A program made the position numbers and the translations under genes. Below are positions 20,113-28,760 of a stretch of DNA of 64,000 bases, piece after piece. The notes under the pieces were generated by a model that searched no databases, was not told where the DNA came from, and saw only the letters and a list, made by a program, of their open reading frames with translations. Numbering within the stretch: position 1 is the stretch's first letter; each line of letters opens with the position of its first letter. Source of the DNA: Prochlorococcus sp. AG-363-O06 (GTDB lineage Bacteria; Cyanobacteriota; Cyanobacteriia; PCC-6307; Cyanobiaceae); contig QCFY01000002.1 in NCBI GenBank assembly GCA_003280085.1, forward strand, positions 62,001-126,000, given 5' to 3'.

Positions 20113-20413
20113 AAAGTTAAAATATATATATAAATACTAGCCATAAAAAATGAATTAAATTTAAAATTTAAAGAAAGGAAGACATCTAAAGTAATCAAAT
20201 CAACAACTATAACTTTGATAAAGGGAAAGGGGGTTAAGGCGAATCAAAGATTGACTCGAAATAATACTCTGGAGATAAAATATATTATGAGGAATCTAGA
20301 CATATAGAAGTTTCATCAAGGCTTTAGTAACGAATCTAGGATATTAAAATTGATCAAACGATCGCGTAATAGCATTACAGAAGCTATGATTTCTATCAGC
20401 AAGGAGGTTGTGA
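20113..20413. promoter_or_regulatory. mtnA-mtnP divergent intergenic region
   Basis: This 301-bp AT-rich gap holds no gene I can support. It must carry both promoters. On the plus strand TTGACT (20251-20256) and TAAAAT (20276-20281) are spaced by 19 nt, a possible mtnP promoter giving a leader of about 125 nt. A strong Shine-Dalgarno, aaggagg at 20401-20407, fixes the mtnP start at the TTG 6 nt later. I looked for a SAM-type riboswitch and saw no convincing one. Confidence 0.35.
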
Positions 20414-21325
20414 TTGGGGTCTTCTAATCCTTTAAACCTAAATGATGCCAAATTAGGGATTCTAGGTGGTAGTGGTGTTTACTACATGGATGAACTTTCA
20501 GATATAAAAGAACTAGAAATTAATACTCCTTATGGCAAGCCTTCAGACACTTTAAGAGTAGGCCATCTCAATGGAATGGAAGTTGCTTTTTTAGCCCGTC
20601 ATGGCCGAAATCACACATACACACCTACTGATGTGCCATATCAAGCAAACATTTGGGCCTTACGTTCTTTAGGAGTCAGATGGATTCTCGCTCCATCAGC
20701 TGTTGGCTCCCTTCAAGAGCAAGTTCGACCATTAGACATCGTGATACCCGATCAATTTATAGATCGTACACACCAACGACCGCTTACATTCTTTGCCAGC
20801 GGAGCAGTTGCACATGTAAGCATGGCAGATCCCTTTTGCCATTCACTCTCTCGCCTACTGGCTGAGGAAGGCGAGAAACTAATGCCTGAAGGGCGTCAAT
20901 TGCATAGAAGCGGTACCTATCTTGCAATGGAAGGTCCCGCTTTCTCAACCAAAGCAGAATCAAATTTATACAGAAGTTGGGGATGCAAAGTAATAGGTAT
21001 GACTAATCACACAGAAGCGAGGCTAGCCAGAGAGGCAGAGATTGCATATGCTTCACTTTCCATGGCAACTGACTATGATTGTTGGCATGAAAGTCATGAA
21101 AGCGTCAAAGTTAATCTCGTCATTGATAATCTTCGAGCCAATGCTGACTTAGCAAAGAAAATCATAGCTTCAACAGCAAAAAGAATTGCTTCTACACGAC
21201 CTATTAGTGAAGCGCACTTTGCATTGAGAGATGGTCTAATGACAGCCAAAGAAAAAGTACCCCCAAACACAAGGCAAAAACTTGATCTTTTTACATCTCC
21301 GTACTGGGGGAAATTTCAAAGCTAA
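20414..21325 (+). CDS. mtnP: S-methyl-5'-thioadenosine phosphorylase
   Basis: A 303-residue purine nucleoside phosphorylase family 2 enzyme that splits methylthioadenosine into adenine and methylthioribose-1-phosphate. LGILGGSGVY at the N-terminus, the ARHGRNH phosphate-binding motif, and MTNHTEARLAREAEI followed by MATDYDCWH are characteristic of MTAP-type enzymes. TTG start with the best Shine-Dalgarno of the window upstream. It recycles the by-product of polyamine and related reactions together with mtnA. No kinase is needed with a phosphorylase route. Confidence 0.94.
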   Translation: MGSSNPLNLNDAKLGILGGSGVYYMDELSDIKELEINTPYGKPSDTLRVGHLNGMEVAFLARHGRNHTYTPTDVPYQANIWALRSLGVRWILAPSAVGSLQEQVRPLDIVIPDQFIDRTHQRPLTFFASGAVAHVSMADPFCHSLSRLLAEEGEKLMPEGRQLHRSGTYLAMEGPAFSTKAESNLYRSWGCKVIGMTNHTEARLAREAEIAYASLSMATDYDCWHESHESVKVNLVIDNLRANADLAKKIIASTAKRIASTRPISEAHFALRDGLMTAKEKVPPNTRQKLDLFTSPYWGKFQS

Positions 21326-21338
21326 ATAGCTTAAAAAA

Positions 21339-21366
21339 ATGAGCAGTTCAATAATGAACTGCTCAT
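21339..21366. terminator. Bidirectional terminator between mtnP and psbJ
   Basis: A perfect 12-bp stem (atgagcagttca / tgaactgctcat) with a 4-nt loop. On the reverse strand it is followed by seven T residues, so it is a strong intrinsic terminator for the psbE-F-L-J operon, though 117 bp downstream of psbJ. In the mtnP direction the T-tract is weak. Confidence 0.8.
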
Positions 21367-21482
21367 ATATGATGTATTTTCAGAATTAAATATTCTGAGT
21401 AAAAACTCCTTATATGCAAAGAAGACCAGAGCTTTTAATTAAGCAAAAGTTTCTTTAAATTGATGATTAGTCCTGGCTGTAG

Positions 21483-21680
21483 TTAGGCAGAACCAACACC
21501 AGTGTATGAACCGTAGAAGAATATGCCGAGAACAAAAATAACAGCAATGCCTCCAGCAGTTGCAACCACCCAAAGTGGTAAAGGACCTTCTGTCCAGCGA
21601 CGTTCCCATGAAACAGCCGGACGGCCATCTGGAAGCCTATCTGGAAGTCGTCCGTCAGGCCCCTTGATTTTTGTGCTCAT
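21483..21680 (-). CDS. psbJ: Photosystem II protein J
   Basis: A 65-residue protein with an extended polar N-terminus rich in G, R, D and P (the repeat [12 protein letters not shown]) and one membrane helix ([24 protein letters not shown]) ending in the family motif GVGSA. PsbJ lies near the QB site and helps electron transfer and assembly in photosystem II. The soluble N-terminal part is longer than in most cyanobacteria, where PsbJ is about 40 residues. Last gene of the psbEFLJ operon. Confidence 0.94.
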   Translation of the reverse strand: MSTKIKGPDGRLPDRLPDGRPAVSWERRWTEGPLPLWVVATAGGIAVIFVLGIFFYGSYTGVGSA

Positions 21681-21692
21681 AATTCAAAAAGC

Positions 21693-21812
21693 TCAATTAA
21701 AGAAATAACTGGAGAACAAAACTCCCATGACGAAAACCAGCAAAAGACCTAAATAAAGGCTTGTGCGGTTTAATTCAACCGGCAGGTTGTTCGGATTTGG
21801 GTTGACTTGCAT
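21693..21812 (-). CDS. psbL: Photosystem II protein L
   Basis: A 39-codon ORF that I translated by hand: it begins [20 protein letters not shown] and continues with a membrane helix, [14 protein letters not shown], ending YFFN. This is the almost invariant PsbL sequence. The protein lies at the photosystem II monomer interface and protects the QA site. It lies 12 bp upstream of psbJ and 19 bp downstream of psbF on the same strand. Confidence 0.95.
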   Translation of the reverse strand: MQVNPNPNNLPVELNRTSLYLGLLLVFVMGVLFSSYFFN

Positions 21813-21831
21813 GACTAGGAAAATAGGTCAA

Positions 21832-21978
21832 TCAACGACGAATGAACTGCATGGCTGCAATAGCGCCAAGGAAAAACACCGTTGGGATAGCCAAGGCGTG
21901 AACAGCAAGCCATCTAACCGTAAAGATCGGATAGGCGCGTACCTCCGCGGCTTGGATTGGAGCAGAAGATTGAGACAT
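21832..21978 (-). CDS. psbF: Cytochrome b559 beta subunit
   Basis: A 48-codon ORF translated by hand. After a short soluble part ([20 protein letters not shown]) comes the single membrane helix, with the heme-ligating histidine at about residue 27 in [11 protein letters not shown], and the ending FIRR. It pairs with PsbE to hold the cytochrome b559 heme of photosystem II. Start ATG 21978 is three bases from the psbE stop; the genes are co-transcribed. Confidence 0.96.
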   Translation of the reverse strand: MSQSSAPIQAAEVRAYPIFTVRWLAVHALAIPTVFFLGAIAAMQFIRR

Positions 21979-21981
21979 GGC

Positions 21982-22230
21982 TTATTTCAGGCGCAGGTCT
22001 AGTTGGGATTTGGATTCGAAGCGTTGGCTCACAACTGGAGCCTTGGTCTCAGAAGCCTGGAAATAGGCATCTGGTCTTGGAGTTCCAAATGTGTCATAGG
22101 CGAGTCCTGTAGACACAAATAAGAACCCAGCTATGAAGATCGCTGGGAGTGTCACCGCATGGATGATCCAATAACGGACACTGGTGATGATCTCAAAAAA
22201 CGGGCGTTCCCCGGTAGAGCCGGCAGCCAT
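21982..22230 (-). CDS. psbE: Cytochrome b559 alpha subunit
   Basis: An 82-residue protein with one membrane helix. The heme-ligating histidine is in [13 protein letters not shown] (about residue 24), and the lumenal tail contains the family block [12 protein letters not shown]. It forms the cytochrome b559 heme site with PsbF and is essential for photosystem II assembly. First photosystem gene after rubredoxin and ycf48 in the operon. Confidence 0.96.
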   Translation of the reverse strand: MAAGSTGERPFFEIITSVRYWIIHAVTLPAIFIAGFLFVSTGLAYDTFGTPRPDAYFQASETKAPVVSQRFESKSQLDLRLK

Positions 22231-22330
22231 AACCTCACGCTTATTAGCTTATAGATCTTATCAAGATTGAGCTTCAAGTCTGGGTATGCATGTTCAGCAT
22301 GGTTACAGAGCGTTGTGCATTTATAAAAAA

Positions 22331-23341
22331 TCAGCCTGCCCAACGAAGCAATGTTCCCCTCTCTCCAAGCACAAAACCCTTGTTTACACCTTGTTCAGAG
22401 CCAGGTTTAAACAAAATACGAATGAGATTAGAGGGTTGCTTATCTCCGACTGGATCAACTTTCCAACTGTCCCCTCCGTCGTCACTAACCAACAAAGTTC
22501 CATTCCCTCCAGCTAGCCAAATGTTGTTATTTGGATCCCAAGCCATATCTAAATAGTTATAACCATTAGTGATTGGGATAATTGGTCTGGTCCACTCTTC
22601 AATATCAGAAGAATCCTTATTAAATCGAATCTCAGCCCCTCTTGAAAGCATCCACAAGCCCCCTTCGGGTTTATATCCAATTGTCTGAACCCTTTTACTG
22701 CTAGCTCTTTGATGAGGTTCCCAAACCTCTTGTCCCGGTTCGAGAGTTGCAAAGAAATTACCAAGGCTGCTTACGCTGATATATGAACCATTTGAATCTC
22801 TTCGCAAATCTCTAATACCACCAGAAGCATCATTTACTTTCCCCTCCCAAGTGGTTCCAGCATTAGTCGTTTGGTATACAGCACCAGCAGTAGTTGCCAA
22901 TTCTGCTGAATCTTTACCCAAAGTACTTATTAGGAAAGGCTCTCCAGGCAACTGGCTCCCTATGACTAGGCGAGTCCAATTCTTACCTGAATCATTTGTA
23001 TGCATTACTAATCCGGGCTGACCAACAATCCAGCCCTCATCTCCACTGAAATCAATACTTATCAGCCTGAAATTTTCTTCATCAGGTAATTCCAATTGCC
23101 TTTCACTCCAGGTTTTACCTCCATCATTTGTTTCAAGAATCAACCTATTGGTACCCACTAGAAAGCCATGACTTGCGTCGGAAAAGGCAATGTCTAAAGG
23201 ATTTGCAGATGTTTCTAGCTGTACTTTCTCCCAAGGACTAACAGAAGCAGTTGGTAGCTTCGTAGTCACACAGCCTCCAAGGCCAATGCCAATGCAAATC
23301 ACAAGGCAAAGGTTTAGGCAATTAATGATTAAGCGTTTCAT
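22331..23341 (-). CDS. ycf48: Photosystem II assembly factor Ycf48/HCF136, lipoprotein
   Basis: A 336-residue lumenal protein with a lipoprotein signal peptide: a hydrophobic stretch ending in the lipobox IGLGGC (Cys about residue 24). The rest is a seven-bladed propeller with repeated [21 protein letters not shown] and DDGGDSW signatures. Ycf48 binds newly made D1 and helps early photosystem II assembly and repair. ATG 23341 is chosen over a TTG three codons upstream, because signal-peptide charge (MKR) starts there. It lies between rubredoxin and psbE, a conserved order. Confidence 0.92.
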   Translation of the reverse strand: MKRLIINCLNLCLVICIGIGLGGCVTTKLPTASVSPWEKVQLETSANPLDIAFSDASHGFLVGTNRLILETNDGGKTWSERQLELPDEENFRLISIDFSGDEGWIVGQPGLVMHTNDSGKNWTRLVIGSQLPGEPFLISTLGKDSAELATTAGAVYQTTNAGTTWEGKVNDASGGIRDLRRDSNGSYISVSSLGNFFATLEPGQEVWEPHQRASSKRVQTIGYKPEGGLWMLSRGAEIRFNKDSSDIEEWTRPIIPITNGYNYLDMAWDPNNNIWLAGGNGTLLVSDDGGDSWKVDPVGDKQPSNLIRILFKPGSEQGVNKGFVLGERGTLLRWAG

Positions 23342-23354
23342 GGAAATCAAAGGT

Positions 23355-23753
23355 TCAATTCAATGAATAAAGGGAAAGGAAGCATGCGACTACAAATGCT
23401 AAGCCACCAAAAATTAATACATTCTTCTGACCAGGAGTAAGACTATTCACACCAAAACCATAATTCAAATTTTCTTCAAATCCGCTGGGTTTAGATCTTG
23501 GTCCAATATCACGGAAAATCTCTACTCCAGCCCTGCAGACAGGGCAGCGGAATTTTCCCTGATCTAAATCCTTGAAAGCTGTGCCAATTGCAATCCCAAA
23601 CTTTTTAACCCCCTCCTGTGGGTCATACACATAGCCACAACTCCTGCATTCAAAAAGATGCAAGGAAGTATCTTGAGGGTTTTCTGAAGATTTCATCCCA
23701 GATGATGAGTTTCCCTGTATACCAGGTTGGATACCTTTATTGGACTCCGACAT
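23355..23753 (-). CDS. rub: Membrane-anchored rubredoxin
   Basis: A rubredoxin whose iron is held by four cysteines: [11 protein letters not shown] and [12 protein letters not shown]. After the domain comes a C-terminal membrane helix ([19 protein letters not shown]). ATG 23753 gives 132 residues; a TTG at 23801 would add 16. Rubredoxins of this type (RubA) are needed for photosystem assembly in oxygenic phototrophs. Its place upstream of ycf48 and psbEFLJ points to that job. It is divergent from ndhC. Confidence 0.92.
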   Translation of the reverse strand: MSESNKGIQPGIQGNSSSGMKSSENPQDTSLHLFECRSCGYVYDPQEGVKKFGIAIGTAFKDLDQGKFRCPVCRAGVEIFRDIGPRSKPSGFEENLNYGFGVNSLTPGQKNVLIFGGLAFVVACFLSLYSLN

Positions 23754-23866
23754 GTCTTTTAAAGAAATTGGTTCATTACTAAACGATGCTCTCCAAAGCA
23801 ATACAACTCTATCGGCGCGAGCCTAATTTCAAGTAATGCGAGACTTATAACAACCAAGCCCTTCCT

Positions 23867-24229
23867 ATGTTTTCTTTACCGGGCTACGACGCCTTCCTGG
23901 GTTTCTTAGTTATTTCAGCGGCAGTCCCAGTATTGGCATTAGTTACAAATAAATTTGTTTCTCCAAAAAGCCGTTTAGGCGAAAGAGAGCTTACCTATGA
24001 ATCAGGCATGGAGCCTATTGGAGGAGCCTGGATTCAATTCAATATCCGTTATTACATGTTCGCACTTGTTTTCGTTATTTTTGATGTAGAAACAGTTTTT
24101 CTCTACCCCTGGGCCGTTGCATTTCACAAACTAGGAATCTTGGCCTTTATAGAGGCACTTGTTTTTATTGCAATCCTTGTGGTTGCTCTTGCTTATGCAT
24201 GGCGCAAGGGCGCCCTCGAATGGAGTTAA
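23867..24229 (+). CDS. ndhC: NDH-1 subunit 3
   Basis: A 120-residue membrane subunit with three helices. Family marks include the loop [12 protein letters not shown] and the helix [23 protein letters not shown]. It is part of the membrane arm of thylakoid NAD(P)H dehydrogenase-like complex 1, which drives cyclic electron flow and respiration. It opens the ndhC-ndhK-ndhJ operon and is divergent from rubredoxin. Confidence 0.96.
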   Translation: MFSLPGYDAFLGFLVISAAVPVLALVTNKFVSPKSRLGERELTYESGMEPIGGAWIQFNIRYYMFALVFVIFDVETVFLYPWAVAFHKLGILAFIEALVFIAILVVALAYAWRKGALEWS

Positions 24230-24233
24230 CCCT

Positions 24234-24986
24234 GTGACCAACGGCAAATCTATAGAAACAATTCGGGACCTACGTGCTGCGAGCTGTAGCCCAATAGAAG
24301 CTCCGAAAGTAACCAGCGACCTAAGTGAGAACATAATTCTCACAAGCTTGGATGATCTTCACAACTGGGCTCGTTTAAGCAGTTTGTGGCCTCTTTTATA
24401 TGGAACTGCTTGCTGCTTCATTGAATTTGCAGCTTTAATTGGTTCCAGATTTGACTTTGATCGCTTCGGGCTAGTACCTAGAAGCTCTCCCAGGCAAGCA
24501 GATCTACTAATAGTGGCAGGCACTGTCACCATGAAAATGGCCCCTGCCTTAGTTCGACTTTACGAGCAAATGCCAGAACCAAAATATGTAATTGCAATGG
24601 GCGCATGCACAATTACTGGAGGAATGTTTAGCGCCGACTCGACTACTGCAGTGAGAGGTGTTGACAAATTAATACCTGTAGACCTTTATCTCCCTGGTTG
24701 TCCTCCTAGACCTGAAGCAATATTTGATGCAGTAATCAAGTTGAGAAAAAAAGTTGGAGATGAGTCAATTGCAGAGCGCCAAAAATTAAATCAATCACAT
24801 AGGTACTTAACTGTTAAACATAACCTTAAAAAAGTCACTCCAAAAGTAACCGGGTCTTATCTATCAGCCAAGTCCCAAAAAACAGCTATAGAACCTGGAC
24901 TAGAAAATGAATTTTCGCCAGGTAAAATCAACAAAGAATATGTAAATACATCTGAAAATCTATACAACAAAACTAACGACAAATGA
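24234..24986 (+). CDS. ndhK: NDH-1 subunit K, binds a 4Fe-4S cluster
   Basis: I take GTG 24234 as start (250 residues), 4 nt after the ndhC stop; an upstream start at 24159 would overlap ndhC by 71 bp and add a non-family hydrophobic peptide. The cluster N2 ligands are visible: the tandem cysteines in GTACCFIEF, then [10 protein letters not shown] and PGCPPRPE. The C-terminal tail after about residue 180 is a variable, polar extension. Its stop overlaps ndhJ by ATGA, so translation is coupled. Confidence 0.94.
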   Translation: MTNGKSIETIRDLRAASCSPIEAPKVTSDLSENIILTSLDDLHNWARLSSLWPLLYGTACCFIEFAALIGSRFDFDRFGLVPRSSPRQADLLIVAGTVTMKMAPALVRLYEQMPEPKYVIAMGACTITGGMFSADSTTAVRGVDKLIPVDLYLPGCPPRPEAIFDAVIKLRKKVGDESIAERQKLNQSHRYLTVKHNLKKVTPKVTGSYLSAKSQKTAIEPGLENEFSPGKINKEYVNTSENLYNKTNDK

Positions 24987-25561
24987 CTGAGAAAAATTCC
25001 AATCAAGAAGCTGCAGAATCTAACCGGAAAAATGATTCTGAAGTAACTTCACAGCCAGCCTCAGGCCCTATCAGTCAATGGCTTTCAGCCAAGCTTCTGC
25101 CACACAATTGTCTAGAGCCAGATCATATTGGAATTGAATTACTTTCTATAAAACCAAATGACCTGTACTTAATAGTTGAAGCCCTAAAGAATGATGGGTT
25201 TGATTATCTCCAATGTCAAGGTGGATATGATGAGGGAGCAGGAAGAAATCTAGTTTGTTTTTATCATTTAATTGCTATGAATGAATTAGCACCACAAAGT
25301 GGTGAATTTATAGAGCAAAAGCCTAGAGAAGTTCGTTTAAAAGTTTTTTTACCTCGTGATGGAGATCTAACTGTTCCAAGCCTTTACAAATTATACAAAG
25401 GTGCTGATTGGCAAGAAAGAGAAACTTTTGACATGTTTGGCATAAACTTCGATGGCCATCCTCACCCTAAGAGGTTGCTGATGCCAGAAGATTGGAAAGG
25501 ATGGCCTTTAAGGAAAGATTATGTGCAACCAGATTTTTACGAGATGCAAGATGCTTACTAA
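24983..25561 (+). CDS. ndhJ: NDH-1 subunit J
   Basis: A 192-residue peripheral-arm subunit (the NuoC/30-kDa family). The family signature [20 protein letters not shown] is near the C-terminus, followed by [12 protein letters not shown]. The first 35 residues are polar and variable. It overlaps ndhK by four bases. It converges on the YvcK-like gene with a 4-bp overlap. Confidence 0.95.
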   Translation: MTEKNSNQEAAESNRKNDSEVTSQPASGPISQWLSAKLLPHNCLEPDHIGIELLSIKPNDLYLIVEALKNDGFDYLQCQGGYDEGAGRNLVCFYHLIAMNELAPQSGEFIEQKPREVRLKVFLPRDGDLTVPSLYKLYKGADWQERETFDMFGINFDGHPHPKRLLMPEDWKGWPLRKDYVQPDFYEMQDAY

Positions 25562-26934
25562 TATTCTCTTTTGTACTGGCGGTAAAAACGCATAATTGCT
25601 ATTGAAAGACTTCTAGGATCATGACGCAAAGTTGAAGTTGGCCTTCGACCTTGAAGAGGTGCCTCCATGACTTCATAACCTTCTGAGTTCAAAGCCAAGC
25701 CATCGCAAACAACTGGTTCTGCTCCTTTAGCTCGGTAATAATCAATCAAAGGGCTTGGAGGCATTTCTTCTTGAGCAAGCACTGCACTAAAAATTCTTTT
25801 ACCAATTCCTAAAGTTGCCAATTGCGCTTCAATTGCCCTCAAATGACCTCGAACATCCAATCCATCTGTTTCACCAGGCTGAGTCATTAAATTGCATATA
25901 TAAAGCTTTGGGGCACTGCTTTTTTGAATAGCTTCAACAATCTCTGGAACAAGAAGGTTTGGAAGTAAAGATGTATATAAACTACCAGGCCCCAACAGAA
26001 TAAGTTCTGCATTGGCAATTGCTTCAAGCGCCCTAGGCAAAGCAGGAGGATCAGCAGGTAAACACCCCATCCTGACTATTGGACTAGAAGCATTACCAAT
26101 ATTTGATTCCCCTTCTAAACGATCACCATTTTCTAATTCGGCCCAAAGTCGAACATCAACATTAGTTGCTGGGACAACCTGTCCTTGTACCGCTAAAACC
26201 CTGCTTGAAGCTGTTATAGCAGTCTCAAGATTCCCAGTAATTGCAGTTAGTGCAGATAAAAACAAATTGCCAAAGCTGTGGCCTTCAAGACCACTCCCAG
26301 CAGAGAAACGGTATTGAAATAATCTCGTCAATAATGGTTCTTCACTAGAAAGTGCTGCTAAACAATTTCGGATATCTCCTGGTGGTAAAACTCCAAGCTC
26401 ACGTCTCAATATGCCACTACTCCCACCATCATCTGCAACGGTAACAATCGCTGTTATTCGGCTGCTATATCGCTTTAACCCACTAAGAAGAGTCGACAAT
26501 CCAGTTCCACCACCAATAGCAACAATGTTTGGCCCACGATTCAACTTGCTTTTAGCTCGAAGGGCATCCACCAAAACCGTATCTTTATCCGGAGCCAACG
26601 CCTGTTGAATAGAGCCAAAACTTCTACTTTGCCCCCATAGCAAAAGTCCTGCACCTAAAAGCAAGACTAAGGGTCCAGTAATAGTTCTAGGTAAAACTGT
26701 TGTGACTAAATCCAACAGCCATTCAAGAAAATCAATAGTCCAATAAATTGGTTTTAAGTCAGCCCAAATTGCTCCACCTAAAAGGGCCATTAAAAGTCCT
26801 AAACCTGAGGTCAGCATCCACCGCTTTACAACTAAGCCCGGCAATAACCATCTAAAAGCTCTTCGAGAGCGTGTCACCAGATCTCTTTGCAAGCCCATGC
26901 CAACAAAGTTTTGACGTACTCGCTTGCGAGACAT
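25558..26934 (-). CDS. YvcK/CofD-like protein with membrane anchor
   Basis: A 458-residue protein from ATG 26934 (TTG 26982 would add 16). The N-terminal 120 residues carry two hydrophobic helices; then comes the YvcK fold with [14 protein letters not shown] and [24 protein letters not shown]. YvcK proteins bind nucleotide-sugars and link central carbon metabolism with cell-wall synthesis in other bacteria; the exact role in cyanobacteria is not known to me. The C-terminus ends in [17 protein letters not shown]. Convergent with ndhJ. Confidence 0.8.
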   Translation of the reverse strand: MSRKRVRQNFVGMGLQRDLVTRSRRAFRWLLPGLVVKRWMLTSGLGLLMALLGGAIWADLKPIYWTIDFLEWLLDLVTTVLPRTITGPLVLLLGAGLLLWGQSRSFGSIQQALAPDKDTVLVDALRAKSKLNRGPNIVAIGGGTGLSTLLSGLKRYSSRITAIVTVADDGGSSGILRRELGVLPPGDIRNCLAALSSEEPLLTRLFQYRFSAGSGLEGHSFGNLFLSALTAITGNLETAITASSRVLAVQGQVVPATNVDVRLWAELENGDRLEGESNIGNASSPIVRMGCLPADPPALPRALEAIANAELILLGPGSLYTSLLPNLLVPEIVEAIQKSSAPKLYICNLMTQPGETDGLDVRGHLRAIEAQLATLGIGKRIFSAVLAQEEMPPSPLIDYYRAKGAEPVVCDGLALNSEGYEVMEAPLQGRRPTSTLRHDPRSLSIAIMRFYRQYKREY

Positions 26935-27065
26935 GTACTGAAGAGAACGATGTTTTAAAAAGGGGCGTTTTTGCGAAGTCAAATTTAAAACCCAGCCTCA
27001 CTGCAAATGTTTTTTGAACTCTAAAGAACCTTCTCTAATTCCACATTCAAGGCAAGATTAGAGAA

Positions 27066-27872
27066 GTGAATTCCACGTCCCTAATAGTGCCTCAAACTAA
27101 ACCCGTGGTCGAGATGTTGAATCTGACAATGCAATGGGGATCTAACAAAGTGCTAGACCAAATCAACTTGAAAATGAGCCCGGGCGAGCGAATTGCAATA
27201 GTTGGGCCGTCTGGATGCGGCAAATCAACGCTTTTAAGGGTTCTAGCTGGCTTGTTATTACCATCAAACGGTTTGCTTAAGTTATTTGGAAACACACAGA
27301 ACTATCTGCGTCTTGACCAAGAGGATCCTCCAGATGTTCGACTTGTCTTTCAAAACCCAGCTCTTCTTGCATCTTTAACTGTCGAAGAAAATGTAGGTTT
27401 TCTTCTCAAGCAAAGTGGTGATATAAGTCAAGATTTAATTCATCAAGAAGTCATTAAATCCCTTAGGGAAGTAGGGTTATATGATGTTGCAGATAAATTT
27501 CCTGGCCAGCTAAGCGGCGGCATGCAAAAACGAGTTAGTTTTGCGAGGGCTCTAATTAACAATCCAACAAAAACTAAAAACTCCATGCCATTACTTCTAT
27601 ACGATGAGCCCACAGCAGGATTAGATCCGGTAGCATCTACACGAATTGAAGATTTAATTGTTCAAACAACATCAGTTGCCCAAGGTTGTTCAATTGTAGT
27701 CAGTCATGTAAAGACAACAATCGAAAGGACATCTAACAGGGTTTTAATGCTTTATGACGGCCGCTTTCAATGGGATGGGTCAATAGAAGACTTTAGAGAA
27801 AATAAAAATCCTTATGTTGAACAATTTCGAACAGGTAGTCTGCAAGGACCAATGCAACCTACTGAATTTTAA
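27066..27872 (+). CDS. ABC transporter ATPase, Mla/TGD3-like
   Basis: A 268-residue ATPase. Walker A GPSGCGKST is at about residues 48-56, Q-loop FQNPALLAS, signature LSGGMQKRVSFARAL, Walker B LLLYDEPTAGLDP and the switch histidine SHVK. The GGMQKRV signature is typical of MlaF/TGD3, ATPases of lipid importers. It is 5 bp upstream of an MCE-domain gene, which supports an intermembrane lipid-transport role. The partner permease is not in the window. GTG start. Confidence 0.87.
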   Translation: MNSTSLIVPQTKPVVEMLNLTMQWGSNKVLDQINLKMSPGERIAIVGPSGCGKSTLLRVLAGLLLPSNGLLKLFGNTQNYLRLDQEDPPDVRLVFQNPALLASLTVEENVGFLLKQSGDISQDLIHQEVIKSLREVGLYDVADKFPGQLSGGMQKRVSFARALINNPTKTKNSMPLLLYDEPTAGLDPVASTRIEDLIVQTTSVAQGCSIVVSHVKTTIERTSNRVLMLYDGRFQWDGSIEDFRENKNPYVEQFRTGSLQGPMQPTEF

Positions 27873-27877
27873 CTATC

Positions 27878-28744
27878 ATGCGTCGCAGCCTTCGTGATGC
27901 AATTGTTGGGCTTTCCATAGTCAGTGGAATAGTTGGATTCGGAGCAGCCATGCTTTGGCTCCAAGGAATAAAGCTTGGCTCCAACAACTGGAAAATCACC
28001 GCAAGTTTTAATGATGCCACCGGTTTGGCTGAGCGAGCGCCAGTAACCTATCGAGGGATATTGGTTGGTTCAGTTGTCAAAATCAATGTGACCCGTCAAT
28101 CTGTTGAAGCTAATCTCGAAATAAGCCAAAATGATTTAATTCTCCCTAAACCAGTTTTTGCGAAGGTCATAAACAGCTCTCTATTGGGTGGAGATGTTCA
28201 AGTCGCTTTGATAAGCAAAGGCAATCCAAATATTTCCACCTTGCTTACACCAAGTTCTGATAATTGCCCATCAGAAAAAATCCTTTGTGCAGGCGACATG
28301 ATTCAAGGCCAAGCACTCATGAATATTTCAACTTTAACTGAAGAATTTGAAAAGATTTTAGAAAAGGCAGATAAACAGAATGTTGTCTCTAGCTTGGTTG
28401 ACTCAACTGAACAGTTTGACAAAACACAAAAAAATCTTGATGAGCTAATTGTGCAAGTAAAAGAAGAAATAGCGAGGGCAGAGCCTATAATTACAAACCT
28501 AAAATATGCAACTATGCATATTAATAATATACTCGCATCATTAGATAATCCAGACACAATTAACGACCTAAAAAAAACCGCTCAATCTACAAGGTCAATT
28601 ACTGAGAAATTTGATGAATTAAGTGGTGATGTCGTAAAGATAATGGATGATCCTGAACTAATGAGTGCAGTAAAGAATGTAACCATAGGTCTTGCTGAAC
28701 TCTTTAATGAACTTTATCCAGCAAGGCTGAAAGACAAAAACTAA
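27878..28744 (+). CDS. MCE-domain protein, MlaD/TGD2-like (Ycf22)
   Basis: A 288-residue protein with an N-terminal membrane helix (residues 10-28, VGLSIVSGIVGFGAAMLWL) followed by one MCE domain (YRGILVGSVVKINV near residue 60). The C-terminal half is helical and rich in charged residues, likely a coiled coil. MCE proteins form rings that carry lipids between membranes. It follows the ATPase gene directly, so both probably serve one lipid ABC system, possibly thylakoid or outer-membrane lipid traffic. Confidence 0.88.
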   Translation: MRRSLRDAIVGLSIVSGIVGFGAAMLWLQGIKLGSNNWKITASFNDATGLAERAPVTYRGILVGSVVKINVTRQSVEANLEISQNDLILPKPVFAKVINSSLLGGDVQVALISKGNPNISTLLTPSSDNCPSEKILCAGDMIQGQALMNISTLTEEFEKILEKADKQNVVSSLVDSTEQFDKTQKNLDELIVQVKEEIARAEPIITNLKYATMHINNILASLDNPDTINDLKKTAQSTRSITEKFDELSGDVVKIMDDPELMSAVKNVTIGLAELFNELYPARLKDKN

Positions 28745-28760
28745 TAATTGAATTTTTAAA

